Origin: Citrus sinensis
Lineage: Eukaryota > Streptophyta > Magnoliopsida > Sapindales > Rutaceae
Direction: 5' to 3'
Length of the DNA: 64,000 nt
Assembly: GCF_022201045.2 (NCBI RefSeq)
Contig: NC_068563.1
Span: forward strand, 6,200,001 to 6,264,000
Part shown: positions 1 to 17,553 of the stretch, in pieces
How positions within the stretch are numbered: position 1 is the first letter of the stretch
Layout: each line of letters begins with the position of its first letter
Position numbers and translations under genes: made by a program
The notes under the pieces: generated by a model
Databases searched by the model: none
What the model saw: the letters and a program-made list of their open reading frames with translations, nothing else
What the model was told of the DNA's origin: nothing

Positions 1-2594
1 GAAAGTAACTAGATTAACCAAATAACACCTTCAGAATTGATAGTAATCAGTTTTCTGGAATTCAGGATGAACACTCAGATTCCACAAAGATTTAATAAAA
101 CAGACAAGTTGGCAATTAAACTATATAAATTACCAATTGCTAATGGCATATCATAAATTGGAAATGACAGCTGTAAAGAGCCACTCACCTCATTGTAGAT
201 TTCAAGATATGACACACGGAGTAAGAACTCTCTTCCTGGAGTCTGATGAGAAAATTCAGTTAGTGATCCAAACTTTATCCATGATAAGGTAATTATCAAC
301 GAGAAAAATAAAAGTAACCGGCATTACACTGGATAGTGATGCCAGCTTGTTGTAAACAAACTAAACAATAGAATAGCACTATTTATAACCAGGGTAGGGG
401 CAATTATAGGAAAATTTAGCAGTTTTCTTAGAAACCAGAAGTCAAAATTTTGATTTCTCCCATAGATAGAATGTGCAAGGCAATTAACCTATGAGATTCT
501 AATGTAAAGTGACAAAATGACCAAATGAGAGGAGGAAATGTTACATACAACTAAAGTATTAGGACAACTAGTTGAAACTAAAAAGACAATAGAAAATAAT
601 ATGTAGTGAAAGTTAAACAAGAAAAACTTGGACAGAGTCAAGCAACATGAAATTCATTGTTATATCTCAAATGCACTAGATTTGAACACTTACATCTTGG
701 ATAATGCTGAACACATCCTTTATAGCCAATGGTATAATTCCAGGAGAATTGTGATCTCCCTGTTGACAAAATATAAAGAAACATCATACACTAGCCAACT
801 AATAGATTGTAACATTTTTATGTGATATGTAACATGAACCTACAACCAATACCAATCTCATATTTAGAACTGAAAAAATAGAACCACTTGAAATGAAAAG
901 AAAACAAAATACATAAAAAAGTATTCCAAGAAAACATATTATGCTATGGTAAAAGCACTAAAATTCAACACAAAATATCATGAATAATGTGATTCAAAGA
1001 GTTACCATATCCACATGTATTGATGTATTAACAATCATAAACAGACATTTAGTCACATTTACAGAACATTGGAAGTAACATACATCACTTCCAGCAAGCA
1101 CCATAGGAAGTCACTTGGAAAATCTTTGGATGAGGGTGGGACGGGTGTTAACACTGATTTTCTTACAAGTAATATACCAAAACAATTCCAAATAATTATA
1201 GCTCAGGTCTCTTGCCAAATAAGGGTTTCCACAAAGAAATGCGGTTCAATCTATGGGGAAACAAATGTAATGAAGATGGAACTAGAAAGTGCAAATGTGA
1301 AACATATTATGCCACTAAAATGAAGTTCAAGTGTTAACTGTCACTATGAAACATAAGATATCTCAATTATTCTTTCATCAAACCATCACAAAAAGTCAAT
1401 GGCATCCAATTTATGTGGTACGTATTCAATCCTGTAATTATTGGAGCCAACATATGCAATAAACATTCAATCCTGTAATCTAGTTCTCATCAATCATTAT
1501 TTTTTAAAGTTCACACAGCCATTATCCCTTTTAATTTCTTTTGATAACTGCTCGGTAAACAACTATAACACAAAATGAAATAGAGTCGCAATGTTCTGCT
1601 ACAGACCAAAAATCCAGAAAGAATACTTAGCGGACACCAGATTGAGCCTCCAAATAAAACTAATCAACAAAGCAATTCTAGTAAATATCCAGGACTTACA
1701 TGCATAGTGTGTGTCTTCCCACTACTCGTAACACCATAGGCAAAAACAGTCCCTGCAATGTTTCAATCACGTTAATTTATTCAAATGCAAACACAAAATC
1801 ATACTTCGCTTATGGACTAACTAACAATTTAATCAATTAGTCAACACATACCATTGACACCTTCCATTGCAGCCTTTACTACAGGCCTAGCAGCTACATC
1901 ATACACCTCTTGTGAATTTGCATGCGGTCCAAACACTCTATCTACACAATTTCGTTTATATATAATCACATTATTCAAAATCACAAAAAAAAAGCATAAA
2001 ACAAAAGGAAGTAATAATAATTACCAAATGCGTAAGCAGTAGCTGGATTATACTCGTTTCTCACAATCTTATCTCCATCTGCGTACCACGCGATCTCATC
2101 TCCTCTTTGAAACTCCCTCTCACTAAATTTAAATTAATAAATACCAAACAATCACATTATCTACAAAATAAATATTAAAAAAGAAATTGTTCAATTTCCT
2201 TTAATAGATCTAAAATTTCAAAACCAGATCTATCAATCTACCTCAATGGCCGGAACCGAATAGTGACGGAGATGCTATCGCCGGACCTTTGTGGTGCATC
2301 TAACGGCTCGGCCATCAACTCCTCGGACGGAAAAATGACCGGCGGTGCTGCGCGTGCGCTATAACCGCGGGGACTGTTGTACATTGAGTCGGAGCAAGAC
2401 CGACTTGGCGTCATGGATCGGGAACCGAGTCCGTTCCCAGAGTTGAAGTACGAGGAAGCCGAGGTAGAGCACGAGCGCGGCATAAGTCGATTGTTCATGA
2501 ACGAAGAAGAAGTCGACGACGTTGACGAATACGGGGTCACCGGCTTCCGGTACGAGAACGGTGAACTGCTACGAGCTCTCGACGAGGACGCCAT
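1..2594 (-). CDS. Kinesin-like motor protein, KIN-7 subfamily (5' part, runs off the window)
   Basis: This is the N-terminal part of a kinesin heavy chain, a microtubule motor that hydrolyses ATP. Six coding exons join in frame on the minus strand: 2594-2242, 2122-2025, 1941-1852, 1752-1700, 759-694 and 242-189. The remaining exons lie beyond base 1. The start at 2594 (MASSSRARSSSP) opens a Ser/Arg-rich tail of about 100 residues, then the motor begins at ISVTIRFRPL. Exon 4 carries the P-loop GVTSSGKTHTM, and exon 6 carries the conserved SYLEIYNE segment. The Ser-rich leader and motor sequence resemble the KIN-7 mitochondrial/chloroplast kinesin-related group. Organelle targeting is inferred from the family and not proven. 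An in-frame upstream ATG (2738) would add a proline-rich stretch, but MASSS is the family-like start. The motor's switch motifs and stalk are outside the window. Confidence 0.93.
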
Positions 2595-3865
2595 TGTGTT
2601 TAGTTGAGTTGACTCCGCGACTCGGAGCCTCGAAGAAGCGAACAAGTTAGTGAAGAAAAGAATAGAAGGAGAAGGAGGAGGAGGAGGAGGAGAAGAGAAT
2701 GTGTCAGTGACCTCACATGGCTTGATACACAAAAGCAAAGAACATTGTTCAAAATTTTTTATTCAATTTTTATAATTTTTTAAATAATTAGCGCTTTATA
2801 GATTTAGCAATGGCGAGATTGTTTCTTCTTCTTTAAGGCAAAGAGAGAGTTGCAGAGAAACGTGAAGAAGATTTCTCTAATAACTGGTGAGAGACTGAGA
2901 CCGATGAATTTTTTTTTCTTTTTATCATTAATTTTTGTTTTTAAATATGCTTTTAGCTTTTCAGAGATATGAATGTTTTATAATTTTTTTATTGGAGGAG
3001 AAAGGTTAGTGACCAGTTACTGTGGGCTGACGTGGAGCGTATTGCTGACGTGGATGGCGAGGATGGACCCGCGCAGTTAATGAATTTTGAAAAATAAAGT
3101 GCTAAAAATGAGCGGGAATAACCGTGGGTATTAATTACGGCAAAAAATAAATTTAAATTTTAATCTTGTTTTAGAAGCCGAACTTTCTCGAGTAGATAAT
3201 GCATTGTACTCGCTGTTGCATGCGCACATGTACGAAGGTTTTGTTTGGTCGTAGCAGTAATTTACGGAAATGCCCTAAATCATGGGAGCGAGAAATTGAG
3301 ATTTTTCTTATTTTAAAAAATTATAAGACAGAAAGTTGGAAGTGAAAAAAAATCTGCGGCTTTGTGGAGTCACGGAGAACCGATGGCTTTTAATTTCCGT
3401 TAAGGATAAATTTTTTATTTGTAAAAATTATTTAAAAAACAAAATTCGGACATCGAGCATATTCTCGAAATGACCAAAACTAAAAAATAAATCAATAAAA
3501 CAGGAGCGTGTGGTGGACGCTCGTGGGATCGGATCCAAACAGAAGGCGGCGGCTCGATTGGACGGTGGGGGAGGAAGATAGTTTCCCATGTGATGGGTGG
3601 CTTTTACCAGTCCCGCTTTCTACAAAAATGTTGTTTGTGAATTGAGATATAACTAACAACCGTGGGGCCAATTTCGTCTTTTCGGTCTCCGCGTCAGCCA
3701 GTAAGGGTTGCAAGAGCGGTGAGTGCCGATGATGGATAGGATCAACTACCGTACCTGCCCCGGCGCATTTAATACTCTCATGCATGTGATTTCTTGGTTT
3801 CATCATATCTGTCATGTTCGTGTTTACACCAGATTACGTGGATCATGTTTATTTTTCTTCTTTAA

Positions 3866-3897
3866 AAAGGACAAATATATATATATATTTGTCCTTT
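3866..3897. repeat. Perfect 32-bp palindrome with TA core
   Basis: Both 16-base halves are exact reverse complements: AAAGGACAAATATATA followed by TATATATTTGTCCTTT. It could extrude as a cruciform or mark the core of a very small foldback element. No longer flanking inverted repeat is visible. Confidence 0.85.
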
Positions 3898-6205
3898 CGT
3901 TTGCCATTAGACAATTATCCAACACTCCAATCTTTCTTATTATAAAATTCAAAAAGTTAAATAAGCAAGTTATTAATTATGAAACATAATAATGTTTTAA
4001 AGAAATAAAATTTGAATTAACAACCATTACTAAAATTAAATTTATTATCAACGTTGAGAGAGTTTTGTCGTCTTAGTAATCCTATCCGACTCGAATATAA
4101 ATAAATCGAGACTCAATATGGTATTCGAATACCAGATAACTTAATACACTGAAAAAATTTTAATTAATACCAAATTATTGGTAGCGATCTCATATTGGTA
4201 TTGGCAGTAGATGTTTCGTCATAAATAATTTGCAACTGACCTAACATTTTCACTATGTTTGCAAGACACGAGTCCTCCATCTATTGACTTATCTCAAGTT
4301 AAAATAAGCATCAACAAATATAATTTGCATTTGTTTTGTGCTAGTTAGACGATAAAGGATAATTACATAAATGTCCATTATATTTAATAATTAAAATGGA
4401 TAATGTGACAACAATATCATAGTGTCAACAAATTCTGCATGTATTAGAATTCGCATCATATTTTTTTAAAATAAAAAATCTTCACTGAAAAAAAAAACTG
4501 AATTTGGAAGTTTCCATATAAAAAATTACCTAAAAGAGATTATCAATAGACAGAGATCTCCATATCAGCCTCGTAGAAAAAGGAAAACCTTTTGATGGTG
4601 AGGCTTCAATTTGTGACTGTGACACCTGATGCCAGAGTGTATAGCATATACAATTAGATTTGTATTTGTTTAAATTCACCTAAGAATATTTTAAAAGCAA
4701 TGGTCAAGACAAACATTTCTTTAAAAGTTACAACAGACATTTTTTTTCTTTTTCTTTTTTTAAATGATCAGCAAGTAGACAAGAAAAGCATATTGCCTAT
4801 TCCATAATTATCACAAATTTCTAATCAAATAAATCAATTACTTTCTGATTTAAATAACATTCAAAATTTAAATTTAGACCATAATTTAAAAAATAAAAAC
4901 ATACAGTAATAAATTAGCTCCTAATAAATTGACCCAAGTAGGGACCTCCGAGGCTCCAGCCATTGTCTTTATCCGTATGTGACTTGACTTTTTCTTATAT
5001 TATGTTTATAATATATAGTCACCATTTTGTTGGTATTTGGTGGTGATCATGTCTTCAACAACTTTGTATTATGCTTCAAATCAAAACCAGAAAATAATTA
5101 TGTCCAATAAAACAATACACGCAATGATCAATTAAATTTTCATGTTGTTGTTCCCACATAACGAGATAGCACTACTATTTGGTCTCATGAAAATCCTTAT
5201 TAATTGGTCTGTTTGTTAAAATGAGTGCTACTTTTTCCTGAAAATATTAGAGCAAACCACACACTAATCTAGCCAGAATAGCTATTCTAATATTTCATTA
5301 TAATCTGATCAAACACTAATCTAGTCATACTAAATGTGTTAAGATTGAAGTTGGACAATTGTAAATTTTAAACTAAAACATTAAAATATTTGATAAATAC
5401 TAGGTGGTATGGTTTGGAAATTAATTTAATTTAATTTTGTACTTATGTGATGAAAATTTTATATTTTTATTAATTTTAACAAAATTATTATCTCAAAATT
5501 ATATCTATTATATATTATTAATTTTTATTTCATTTTTTTTAATAATAACTGTAGATTTTAAACTACAACGCCTTAATACCAAACAAGCTCTAATATTACA
5601 AAATGAAACATCCACAAATTTCAGTGTGGTTTGTCAAAATTCAAAAACCGTTTGCATGAAAATACTTGTATTTACCAAATGATTAGAGCTTGTACTTGAT
5701 GCCATGCATGGGAAGCGACAATAGGGGCAACAACAACAACAAAATTAAAACAGCCTCTAAAAACATGACACTCCAACAAATTAATGGCCCAAAAAAAAAA
5801 AACTCAAAATTTTGAAAGGCAATGGGAGAGGATTTTTCAATTCCGAAAATGATAGTGCTAAGCAGGCTTATCCTTTTTGGGTTATTCATGTAGTGCCAAA
5901 GTTTTTGTTCGGTTGCATGGGAAAGTGGCAATTCTTACATAATCATTGCTCATAATTTCCATGCACTTTGTAGTAAGTTTAAAAAATATGAAACACATTT
6001 AATCATGACTTACAAAGGAAATGTAAAAATTCACAAACAACACTTTAAAATACGTTTCTTGATCAAAATACTTCTGTCTCTGTGGGTATGTAGAGATGAA
6101 TGTGTAAGTAATTTTTTTTTGGAGTTATAATTTCAGAATCTACTCATTTTTATTATCTTTATTATGTTGATTAAAGCTGATCATCGTAGATTTTTTTTTT
6201 TTTTT

Positions 6206-6780
6206 GAGTAGTGATAATTGGCCCTCTCATTATATCTTACTAACTCCCACTTTTCATGCAACCATTAAAAATTTTAATTTAATATTTATCTCCTTACATA
6301 CCGCACTTAATCCCGAATTTACCCTTGTTTTAATTTTTATCTTTTTCCAAGCACTAACCATAAAAAACTTATAAAATCTATTAAAAAATTTTTATTATAA
6401 CTATAGTCACTTTTTTTTTCTTTTTTTGAAGGCTTTATCCACCGTTACCATAACGATAAAAAAAGGATTTGATACTTCTTGGTCATCCTCTATCAAGTAT
6501 TGTAAATTAATTTCTTTCATGATTACAAAAGTACAGTATATAATATTTGAGAACGGATAATAATTTAAAAAGTTAAAAGAAATTAGAGTAGAAATTAGAT
6601 TAGCTAAATTAGATAATAATAGAAACTATCATGCAGGTGCACTTAAAAAGTTATTTATTCTTTTAAGTCATTTTCTGTAAGGATAATGACTTAAAAAGAG
6701 GGGATCAAATATGTATTAGCCTAAAAGTGATTAGTGAGAACTGGTGAGATATAATGAGGGGATCAAATATCACAACTATT
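6206..6780. mobile_element. MITE-like element with about 50-bp terminal inverted repeats
   Basis: The left end (GTAGTGATAATTGGCCCTCT...) and the reverse complement of the right end (ATAGTTGTGATATTTGATCC...) share a run centred on CCTCATTATATCT. About 480 AT-rich, non-coding bases lie between. Exact ends and a target duplication could not be fixed, so the superfamily is left open. Confidence 0.6.
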
Positions 6781-9223
6781 TTCTTTGTAGCATAATATAA
6801 AAAAAATTGAAGATATTCTAATAATTGGACCTTAATTCACTCTCCAAAAAGAAATAATTTTACTCCATTTATATGTCTTAAACAGGAGAATGATCACGTT
6901 CAAATATTTAAAAGGAATTCAACCCATTGTGACTTAGATATTCAGGTTGTGCCATTGTATTATAATGAATCTTTGATTAAGGTGGGGGCTAGACAAATAT
7001 CTGACTACTGATGTAGGTTAGTAATTAGAAAAAAAAATGTTAAGACGTTTCTAATATTTTAAAAGATAAAAGAACGATATGGTAGGCATGAATTGAGATC
7101 AAAGGAAAACAATCAAACAATATTTATCGAAATCAATCCAATGGATGCAGATTGAGAACCTTAAAATTGGGGAAGAAAGTGAAAGAAAGGTGAGATGTAA
7201 TTGTAATGGGTTCCTGTAGACAGTTTTGTTCTAACTAATCGTTAACTAAGAGAAGAAATCAAGAAAGATTATTAGGATTGAAAGCAAAAGCTAGAAAGGG
7301 AACTTCTATTACCTACAATAAAATAACATAACATCATCAAAATAACTTTCAATTTTTGTAAAAACAATTAGATGTTGTAAAGAGAATTTGACCTTCAAAT
7401 TTTCATACTATAAAAAAGTTGAATTTGTCTTAAATAATCAAGAATGTGAATGAAAATATATATTGACTTACATGTAGAATGAATCTCTACATTTGAAAAA
7501 CTAAATTCTTTCCCTAATAAAATTATACTAGAGAGACAAATTCTTGTAGCTACAATGTTTAAAAAAGGGGCAAAGTTGGTGTCCTGTGGTTGTGCTAATT
7601 TTTTTTCTAAAATTTATATATATAATGAGTCACTTTACTTAATAGGTTAATCTTTTAAGTTAAATATTCAAAAATTTTAATTTTGCTGACCATCACTGCT
7701 GCTGAAGATTTTAATCAAAATTTAGTTAATTTTCATGCAAAATTATTATCTTAAACCCTCATGCTTAAGATGTATTTGCGAATGTGAATTCAGACATTAA
7801 TTTTAAGAAAGTCTGAGTAATATCACTGCGAATTCCATATCATAAATTCATAATAGCATGACCCAAAGGAGAAAAAAAAAGGGAAAGAGAGAGAGAGAGA
7901 GAGTAAGAAATTCTTGCTTGCTGCTTTGGTTAAAACAACTGCAAGCTTGTATTATGATTTGTGAATGTGGGAGGAAGAGTAGAAGCAAAGAATTAAAAAA
8001 GAATGTGATATAGATACAATGATCAAATTTGACTGTCTCTTCGATTGGCACATGCAACCTTTTATATTTATTCCTCTGTGGGTGTGAGTGTGGTCCAATG
8101 TTGTTGCTTGGTGATCGATCATATTTATATATGATTGGCACATTGGAGATGGGGATGCATAAGAGAAATTGTGACTGATTGATCGTAAAGTGAAGGTATA
8201 GACACCAGACACGAGCTATTGAGCAATTGAGCAAAATTAGCTGTCAGTTTGCACTTTGTGTTTGTGGCTCACGTGCTCTAACATTGCCTGTCTTATATAA
8301 ATTTAGCATGTGGGCGTGGGTGCCACACCAATCAGATCTTTTTTCTTTAGAAGTGGCCCTGTCTATTCTTCTTGCTATCTTCCATTTCTTTAGTGCATAT
8401 GATTCATGCCACCTTTTCAGTTTTCATCTCTCTTTAGCATATTTCAAAGAACAAAAGACAGCTGAAAAGGGTAGCAAGAATAAGAATTTTTTTGGGTCAT
8501 ACAAGGTTTTCAGGATTGTTGGAGTTCAACATGTTCCAAGATTTTATAGTGCAATCACCTATTCTTTAATTAAGTTAACTCTACATAAATTGTTATGAAA
8601 CTGTTATTTGCTCGGTTTCAATTTTAATAGAAATCATGAATGACTTCACTATATTGACTTGAATGAAAGTTAATATTTTTTTATAATAATTAGAAAAAAG
8701 AACAAAGACAAAAAATAACAATAACAAATCAACTATTCACTTAAAAAAAAAAACATATGTGAGCAGTGTTTCCCATTTACATTAGAATTATAAATTAATC
8801 GCATAACATTATCTGAAAAAATTATACACTATCTCTAAGGTCTTATTTAGTATTGAGATTGGGCAGTTATAATTTTTTAGTAAATATTAGCTATTGCAAC
8901 TTGAAAACTAAGTTGAGTTGATTATAAATTTGTATGATGAAGAGCCAAGTATAAAATGTTTAATATTTTTGTTAAAATTATTATTTAAAACCCAAATTTA
9001 CTACCTTTATTTTATGATTACTTTTTTTTCAGCACTTAAAAGTTACAATACCTCAGTACCAAATATGACAAATATGACTTAAATCATTAGAAAGTCCAAA
9101 GAAGTATATATACCTTGCAAGTGATATTTTGTTTAAATATATCTCATTTGATCCAAAATTTCATATCTATACCCCATTATACATTTATGCTCCAAGAAGG
9201 AGAGAAAAGTTAAAAAAAAATGA

Positions 9224-9688
9224 AATTTTTAACCTACCCCAAACAAATTGACATTTTACACTGCGCGCCCAAAAAAAGTGACATGTTGCACCGCGCCCTC
9301 AATTCCGTTAATTTTTCAGTTATTTCTAATGGCTCCATCTAACTTTTGATTGAATGACAAAAATGCCCCTCTATATGAAAAAAAAACAAAATTTTTAGCT
9401 CATTTAATTTTTTAAAGGTTTTTATTTCAATTGCAACAAAAAAAAAGTTCTTGTTACATATACATTGTCACCACTATTATTTTTCCTTTAATTTTTTAAA
9501 GATTTTTATTTCAATTGCAATAAAGAGAATTCCCATTAAAATTAATTTAAGGAATGAACTTTCAATTTTACCCCTCCATCGTTAAACTTAATTGAGAAAA
9601 TAACCAAATTGGGGGTGCGGTGCAACAAGTCAAATTTTTTGGGGACATAGTGCAAAATGTCAATTTATTTGGGGGTAGGTTAAAAATT
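9224..9688. mobile_element. MITE-like element with about 90-bp inverted repeats
   Basis: The left arm begins AATTTTTAACCTACCCC and includes ACATTTTACACTGCGCG and GTTGCACCGCGCCC. The right arm returns the same blocks in reverse (GGGGGTGCGGTGCAAC, GTGCAAAATGTCAATTT, GGGGGTAGGTTAAAAATT). The interior has no ORF and carries a short duplicated block (TTTTTAAAGRTTTTTATTTC at about 9410 and 9495). Small size, long arms and lack of coding capacity fit a non-autonomous DNA transposon. Confidence 0.75.
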
Positions 9689-9944
9689 ACCCAAAAAAAC
9701 ATTTATCATTAGATCATCTCTCCTTCAATAATATTGATTTCTTCCATTTTTTTTGACAATATATTTTCTCTCATCATTTCATTCACACTTTAAAGATAAC
9801 TTCTAACAAACATAAACTCATAAAAGAGTGTCATAAATACACCTACTCCATTAAATGTAGTGATTAAAACTCTTTTTTTGCGTTATTTTATTTTATTTTC
9901 TTATTTGTAGTGACTTAAAAGAATTTAGAAACAAGTCTGAGTAC

Positions 9945-10090
9945 ATAATTAAGTATGAAGTCTAGTAAGTCGAGTGAGTTGAGTATAAGGTCAAGAAAGT
10001 CGAGTAAGTCAAATACGAAGTTAAGAAGTTGAGTACAACTTCAAGTGCAAAGTTGAGAAATTCGAATATGAAGTCAAGTAATTTTATATA
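9945..10090. repeat. Degenerate minisatellite of GTCGAGTAAGT-like units
   Basis: The motif (A)AGTCGAGTAAGT / AAGTTGAGTAC recurs about every 20 bases with substitutions. The period is irregular, so this is an old, decayed array. Confidence 0.5.
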
Positions 10091-10534
10091 ACTCAAGGAC
10101 ATTTTAATATTTTTTCAGTTTTTTTAGGTACATGCGTAATGTTTGTAAAATTAAAGATCAACTAAATCAAGGAATATTTGCGGTATTTTGCCAATTGGCA
10201 TGAGTGGATGTATCTAGTGCAATTCCCACCTTGCAAGCTCCTGAAAGTGTAGGTACATTATAGTTCCAAAGCTCTAAAAGAAAATTGTCATTTGTTCCAT
10301 TGTCCAAATGATTGTATATGATCAATAACTTTTGTTAACCACCTATAAACTATTATCAATTGCTGACAAGCATTCTCTTTGTTTCATTTTTTTTTTTTAA
10401 TACATGGCAAGTCTTAGAAAATCAAAGCAGAAGGAGAATTACCCAATCCATTTAAAAAAAAAAAAACAAATACCTTAAAATATAGAAATGGTAATTTCCC
10501 AAATTTGAAAGAACTCTAAACGAGCTTGCAAATC

Positions 10535-10566
10535 GGCCCAACTTAATGAAAACTTTATGGCCCAAT
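10535..10566 (+). promoter_or_regulatory. Two GGCCCA (site II-type) motifs upstream of the sugar-kinase gene
   Basis: GGCCCAAC at 10535 and GGCCCAAT at 10559 lie about 170-200 bases before the start codon at 10735. In plants such motifs (TGGGCC/T in the reverse sense) are known TCP-factor sites in promoters of housekeeping and organelle-protein genes. Function here is inferred from motif and position only. Confidence 0.45.
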
Positions 10567-10645
10567 GTCGGCAGGCTCCTCCATTTCCACCGGCCAACAT
10601 ATCCCAAAAACGACAAGTCGTTTTTATAAATATAGCTCCCATATC

Positions 10646-10680
10646 CCTTTACATAACCTTTACATAACCTTTACATAACC
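10646..10680 (+). repeat. Three tandem copies of an 11-bp unit in the kinase 5' leader/promoter
   Basis: CCTTTACATAA is repeated three times without error and ends in CCC, about 55 bases before the start codon of the sugar kinase. Confidence 0.8.
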
Positions 10681-10734
10681 CATAAGCCTGTCTCCTTATT
10701 CCTTATCCATCGAGAGCCAAGGGGTACATACATT

Positions 10735-14576
<3,842 letters not shown>

Positions 14577-14960
14577 TACAAGGAGCTGAACCTGGAGAGC
14601 AAAGCAAATGACTCTTTTGATTATGTTGAAGTTAATTTTAGTGATACAATTAGATTTTTGCCAAGTTCGATGAAACAGTGAAAGACTGGACAGAGAATCG
14701 CCTGTTGGCGACTATTGGTGTAGAGAGATTTTTCAAATACATATATATATATATATTATTAGGTAACTGGATAGAAAATCCCATTATCAAATACAATTTC
14801 CATTATTTTTTTCTGTTGTTGGTGGCATGTTGAAGAGTAACATAATTTAGTTTATACAATCTTGCTTGCTATGTATATTTTACGATTATCAAATTAAGAG
14901 CGAGCTTTTTTACTATATTAAAATCAGGATAATTTAAAAGAAAAAAAAGAGTAAATTTCA

Positions 14961-15061
14961 CTACATTACATGAAGAAATACACTATATTAAAATTTTTAT
15001 TTTTTTAATTTTTACTATATTACATGAAGAAATACACCATATTTAAATTTTTATTTTTTAC
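14961..15061. repeat. Tandem duplication, 53-bp unit, two copies
   Basis: CTAYATTACATGAAGAAATA with its trailing AT-rich tail occurs at 14961 and again at 15014. Confidence 0.75.
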
Positions 15062-15668
15062 CTTTTAATTTATTTCTTATGTTAATATAATCAGAGATTC
15101 TGATTGAAAAATTACTCATCAAAATAAATTGAATCTATTTCATCTAATTATATACCAATTGTGCTGGTTAAAGTTTCGAGTTGTTAACATGTGAACTCAG
15201 AACTCAGAAGTCGTATACGACACAGTTACTTAGTTGACTAATCGTATGATGTTGAGTACTCATTTTTATTCAATACAATTTTGTTCAATTTTATATATTT
15301 TAAAAATTATGTTTTCTTATATTTGGAAGAGAATTGATTAAAATTGTTAAAAATATTACCGATTACTCATTATTAACTATTACCACTGACACGTACAATA
15401 AAATAAATGAAAAAATAGTACTTTCTGAAAAGTCACTGACCATTGGATCTATCTCCTCGGTAAAGAAATCGACGGCACACAGCATACAGTATCTTCACCG
15501 TAGCGCGTTTACGTATGCAGGATCTTCTTCTCTGCCATGCATTAATTGCATGTAATGATGATCAAAAGGGTTTATTAATACTTTTATCCCTATTGTTTGC
15601 TTAAAATTTTATTAAACCCGAGATCTTAAAGTTCCTACACACAAATCCTATTGCCTTCATTTTTCACA

Positions 15669-15865
15669 CTAATGACATGATTGGTTTGAAAAAATATAAG
15701 GAGAGAAGTGGGGAAAAAAATAAGGGAAGAAAAATAAATTCTTTATCCATCTAAACAATAAAAATAAAATTGACTTTTTTTTTTCACTCATTTCTCTCCC
15801 CTTCTTTCCTTTCCATTCATTTTCTTTCCTATCATTTCTTCCGACCAAACATAGGCTAAGAGTTC
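15669..15865. mobile_element. Possible small MITE with purine-rich left arm and pyrimidine-rich right arm
   Basis: The left end TTGGTTTGAAAAAATATAAG and the reverse complement of the right end (GTTTGGTCGGAAGAAATGAT) are similar, and GGAGAGAAG/CTTCTTTCC-type blocks oppose each other. Low sequence complexity makes chance pairing possible. Confidence 0.35.
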
Positions 15866-17338
15866 GTTTACCGGATCTTAGGTATCTAGGTTCCTTGACC
15901 GTTTAGAAAAATTGTAACAAGATTTTGAAATGTTAATTTCAATCTTACCATGTTTAAATTACCCTTTCAACTCCGATTAATTTTGATTAAAATTACACAA
16001 AATAAAAACTAAAAAATAAAAATAAAGTCTCAAAAAATAGATTTCTTCTTATTAGTGTTAGTAATTATACGGAAACATCCACCACCACAACTGCCTATTC
16101 ATAACCAACACAAACTGCTTTTAAGAATTTTAAATTACCTTAATTTTTTTTAAATAAAAGAAAAAAATAAGAGTGGTTTAAAGATAGTCAATGTATAAAG
16201 AGGATAATCTAAAATTGACCCTAACATAAAAAGTTATAAAAATCTACATCCACTCATACTTAAAACGAATTAACAATTAAGAAAATTGTCTATTTATATT
16301 CTAGATTTTTGTATAAAGAAATTTTTTTAATGAAAAATCGAATTAGCATCCTCAAGTCAAGACTCAAATTAGTGTCCTTGACGTTCAATCATTCACACCA
16401 TCAAGACTTGGCAGTTGGGCACTAACAATCATTCAATCATGTGAAGGTTTGTAAGAATGAAAAACCCAAAAACACATAAATGGTAATTGAGTCATTTGAT
16501 TCATTGCCGACAATTCTTTTCTTTTTATAAAAAAAGAAAAAAAAACTACTTTATCAATATGTAAAATTATAACAAATAAAGGGATCAAATGTTACTTACC
16601 CAAATCAGAAAACTGTCATATTTTCCAGCGGGTAGGCGCTTAGCACCATTTATCGGATATCAAATGAGTTCTAAGGCACCTTGTGGCTTGTGCTACGTGC
16701 TCTTTAAAGCCTATTTAGGCAAATAAACGGCTGTCAATGATTAGCAAGCAACGTTCCTAACTTTATATTTCTTTTTCATTTTATTTTTGAGATATTAGTA
16801 AACAAAGAGAAAAGTTTAAATGATTTTAAGAACTATGGTTACCCTTCAACCCACACAAAAAAAAGTAAGATGTTCAATTTAAATAGCATTAAAAAAATTT
16901 AATAATTTGATGTGCTTTATATGTATGCATTTGACTAATATCACGTTAACACAGATATAATTTGAGTGGGATCAAACAAAAATACATTAAAGCTTTTCTA
17001 TAATGATATTTTTATATAGAAATAATTTTCATATAGTAATAAAAAATTTTGGTTCCAAATTAAGTTAGTTATAAAAAAAAAAAAACTCTACATTATAACA
17101 AGTTATCATTTTTCTTCCCTTTTTAAGAATTTACTTCCGCATAATAATAATTATCTATATATAACAAAAATTATGTCTTGGGTTACATTATAGGGTATGT
17201 TTAAGATGAAATAAAAAATTTTTCTGAAGTTGTTTGGGGGCTATAAATTACTCTTTAAAGTTGTTATCAAATTATTATATAATATTTATAGAATTTACAT
17301 TGAGACAAAAATATTAAAGGAAATAAAAATAATTAGAC

Positions 17339-17553
17339 TTTTTTTTTGTCTGAACCACGAGATGGTCCTGAGTGGGTCTCAACTGTGAGAGACACCTTTA
17401 AACCCGTACCACAACCCAGACTAATCTTCGCTCGCATCAGGTGTACCCGTAAAAGATAAAGTACTGGCCAAAGTGGTGATTCCATACGAGAGTGAAGCTT
17501 GAAGCTCTGACCTCTCTTAAGGAGTGAGAGTGCTGAACAACTCACGCTAACTA
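17339..17553 (-). mobile_element. tRNA-derived SINE of the Au-like plant type
   Basis: Read on the minus strand, the element starts near GTTAGCGTGAGTTG (17553) and passes a B-box-like region (GGTCAGAGCTTCAAGCTTC). It then shows the 3' body I recognise from Au-type SINEs (GCGAGCGAAGATTAGTCTGG, GTCTCTCACAGTTGAGACCC, CCATCTCGTGGTTCAGACAA) and ends in an A-run (T-run at 17340-17348 on the plus strand). Length of about 215 bp fits the family. The degraded B box suggests an old copy. Confidence 0.75.

Larger units (their letters stand above)
2600..10530. other. Gene-free intergenic stretch with scattered inverted-repeat elements
   Basis: I see no supported coding gene in these 8 kb. Open frames here are short, AT-driven and resemble nothing I know. 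The first 300-900 bases should hold the kinesin promoter and the 5' leader, which includes a purine-rich GGA-repeat run near 2670-2700. Recognisable structures are a perfect palindrome (3866-3897), two inverted-repeat elements (6206-6780 and 9224-9688), a GA microsatellite near 7886-7903 and a degenerate minisatellite (about 9945-10090). Confidence 0.7.

Noticed and set aside
2377..2607. Plus-strand ORF opposite the kinesin first exon
   Set aside because: It is the antisense shadow of the Ser/Arg-rich kinesin exon and has no recognisable features of its own.
7848..8598. Overlapping ORFs of 82-128 codons on both strands
   Set aside because: They lack family resemblance, have no splice partners and match AT-rich intergenic composition.
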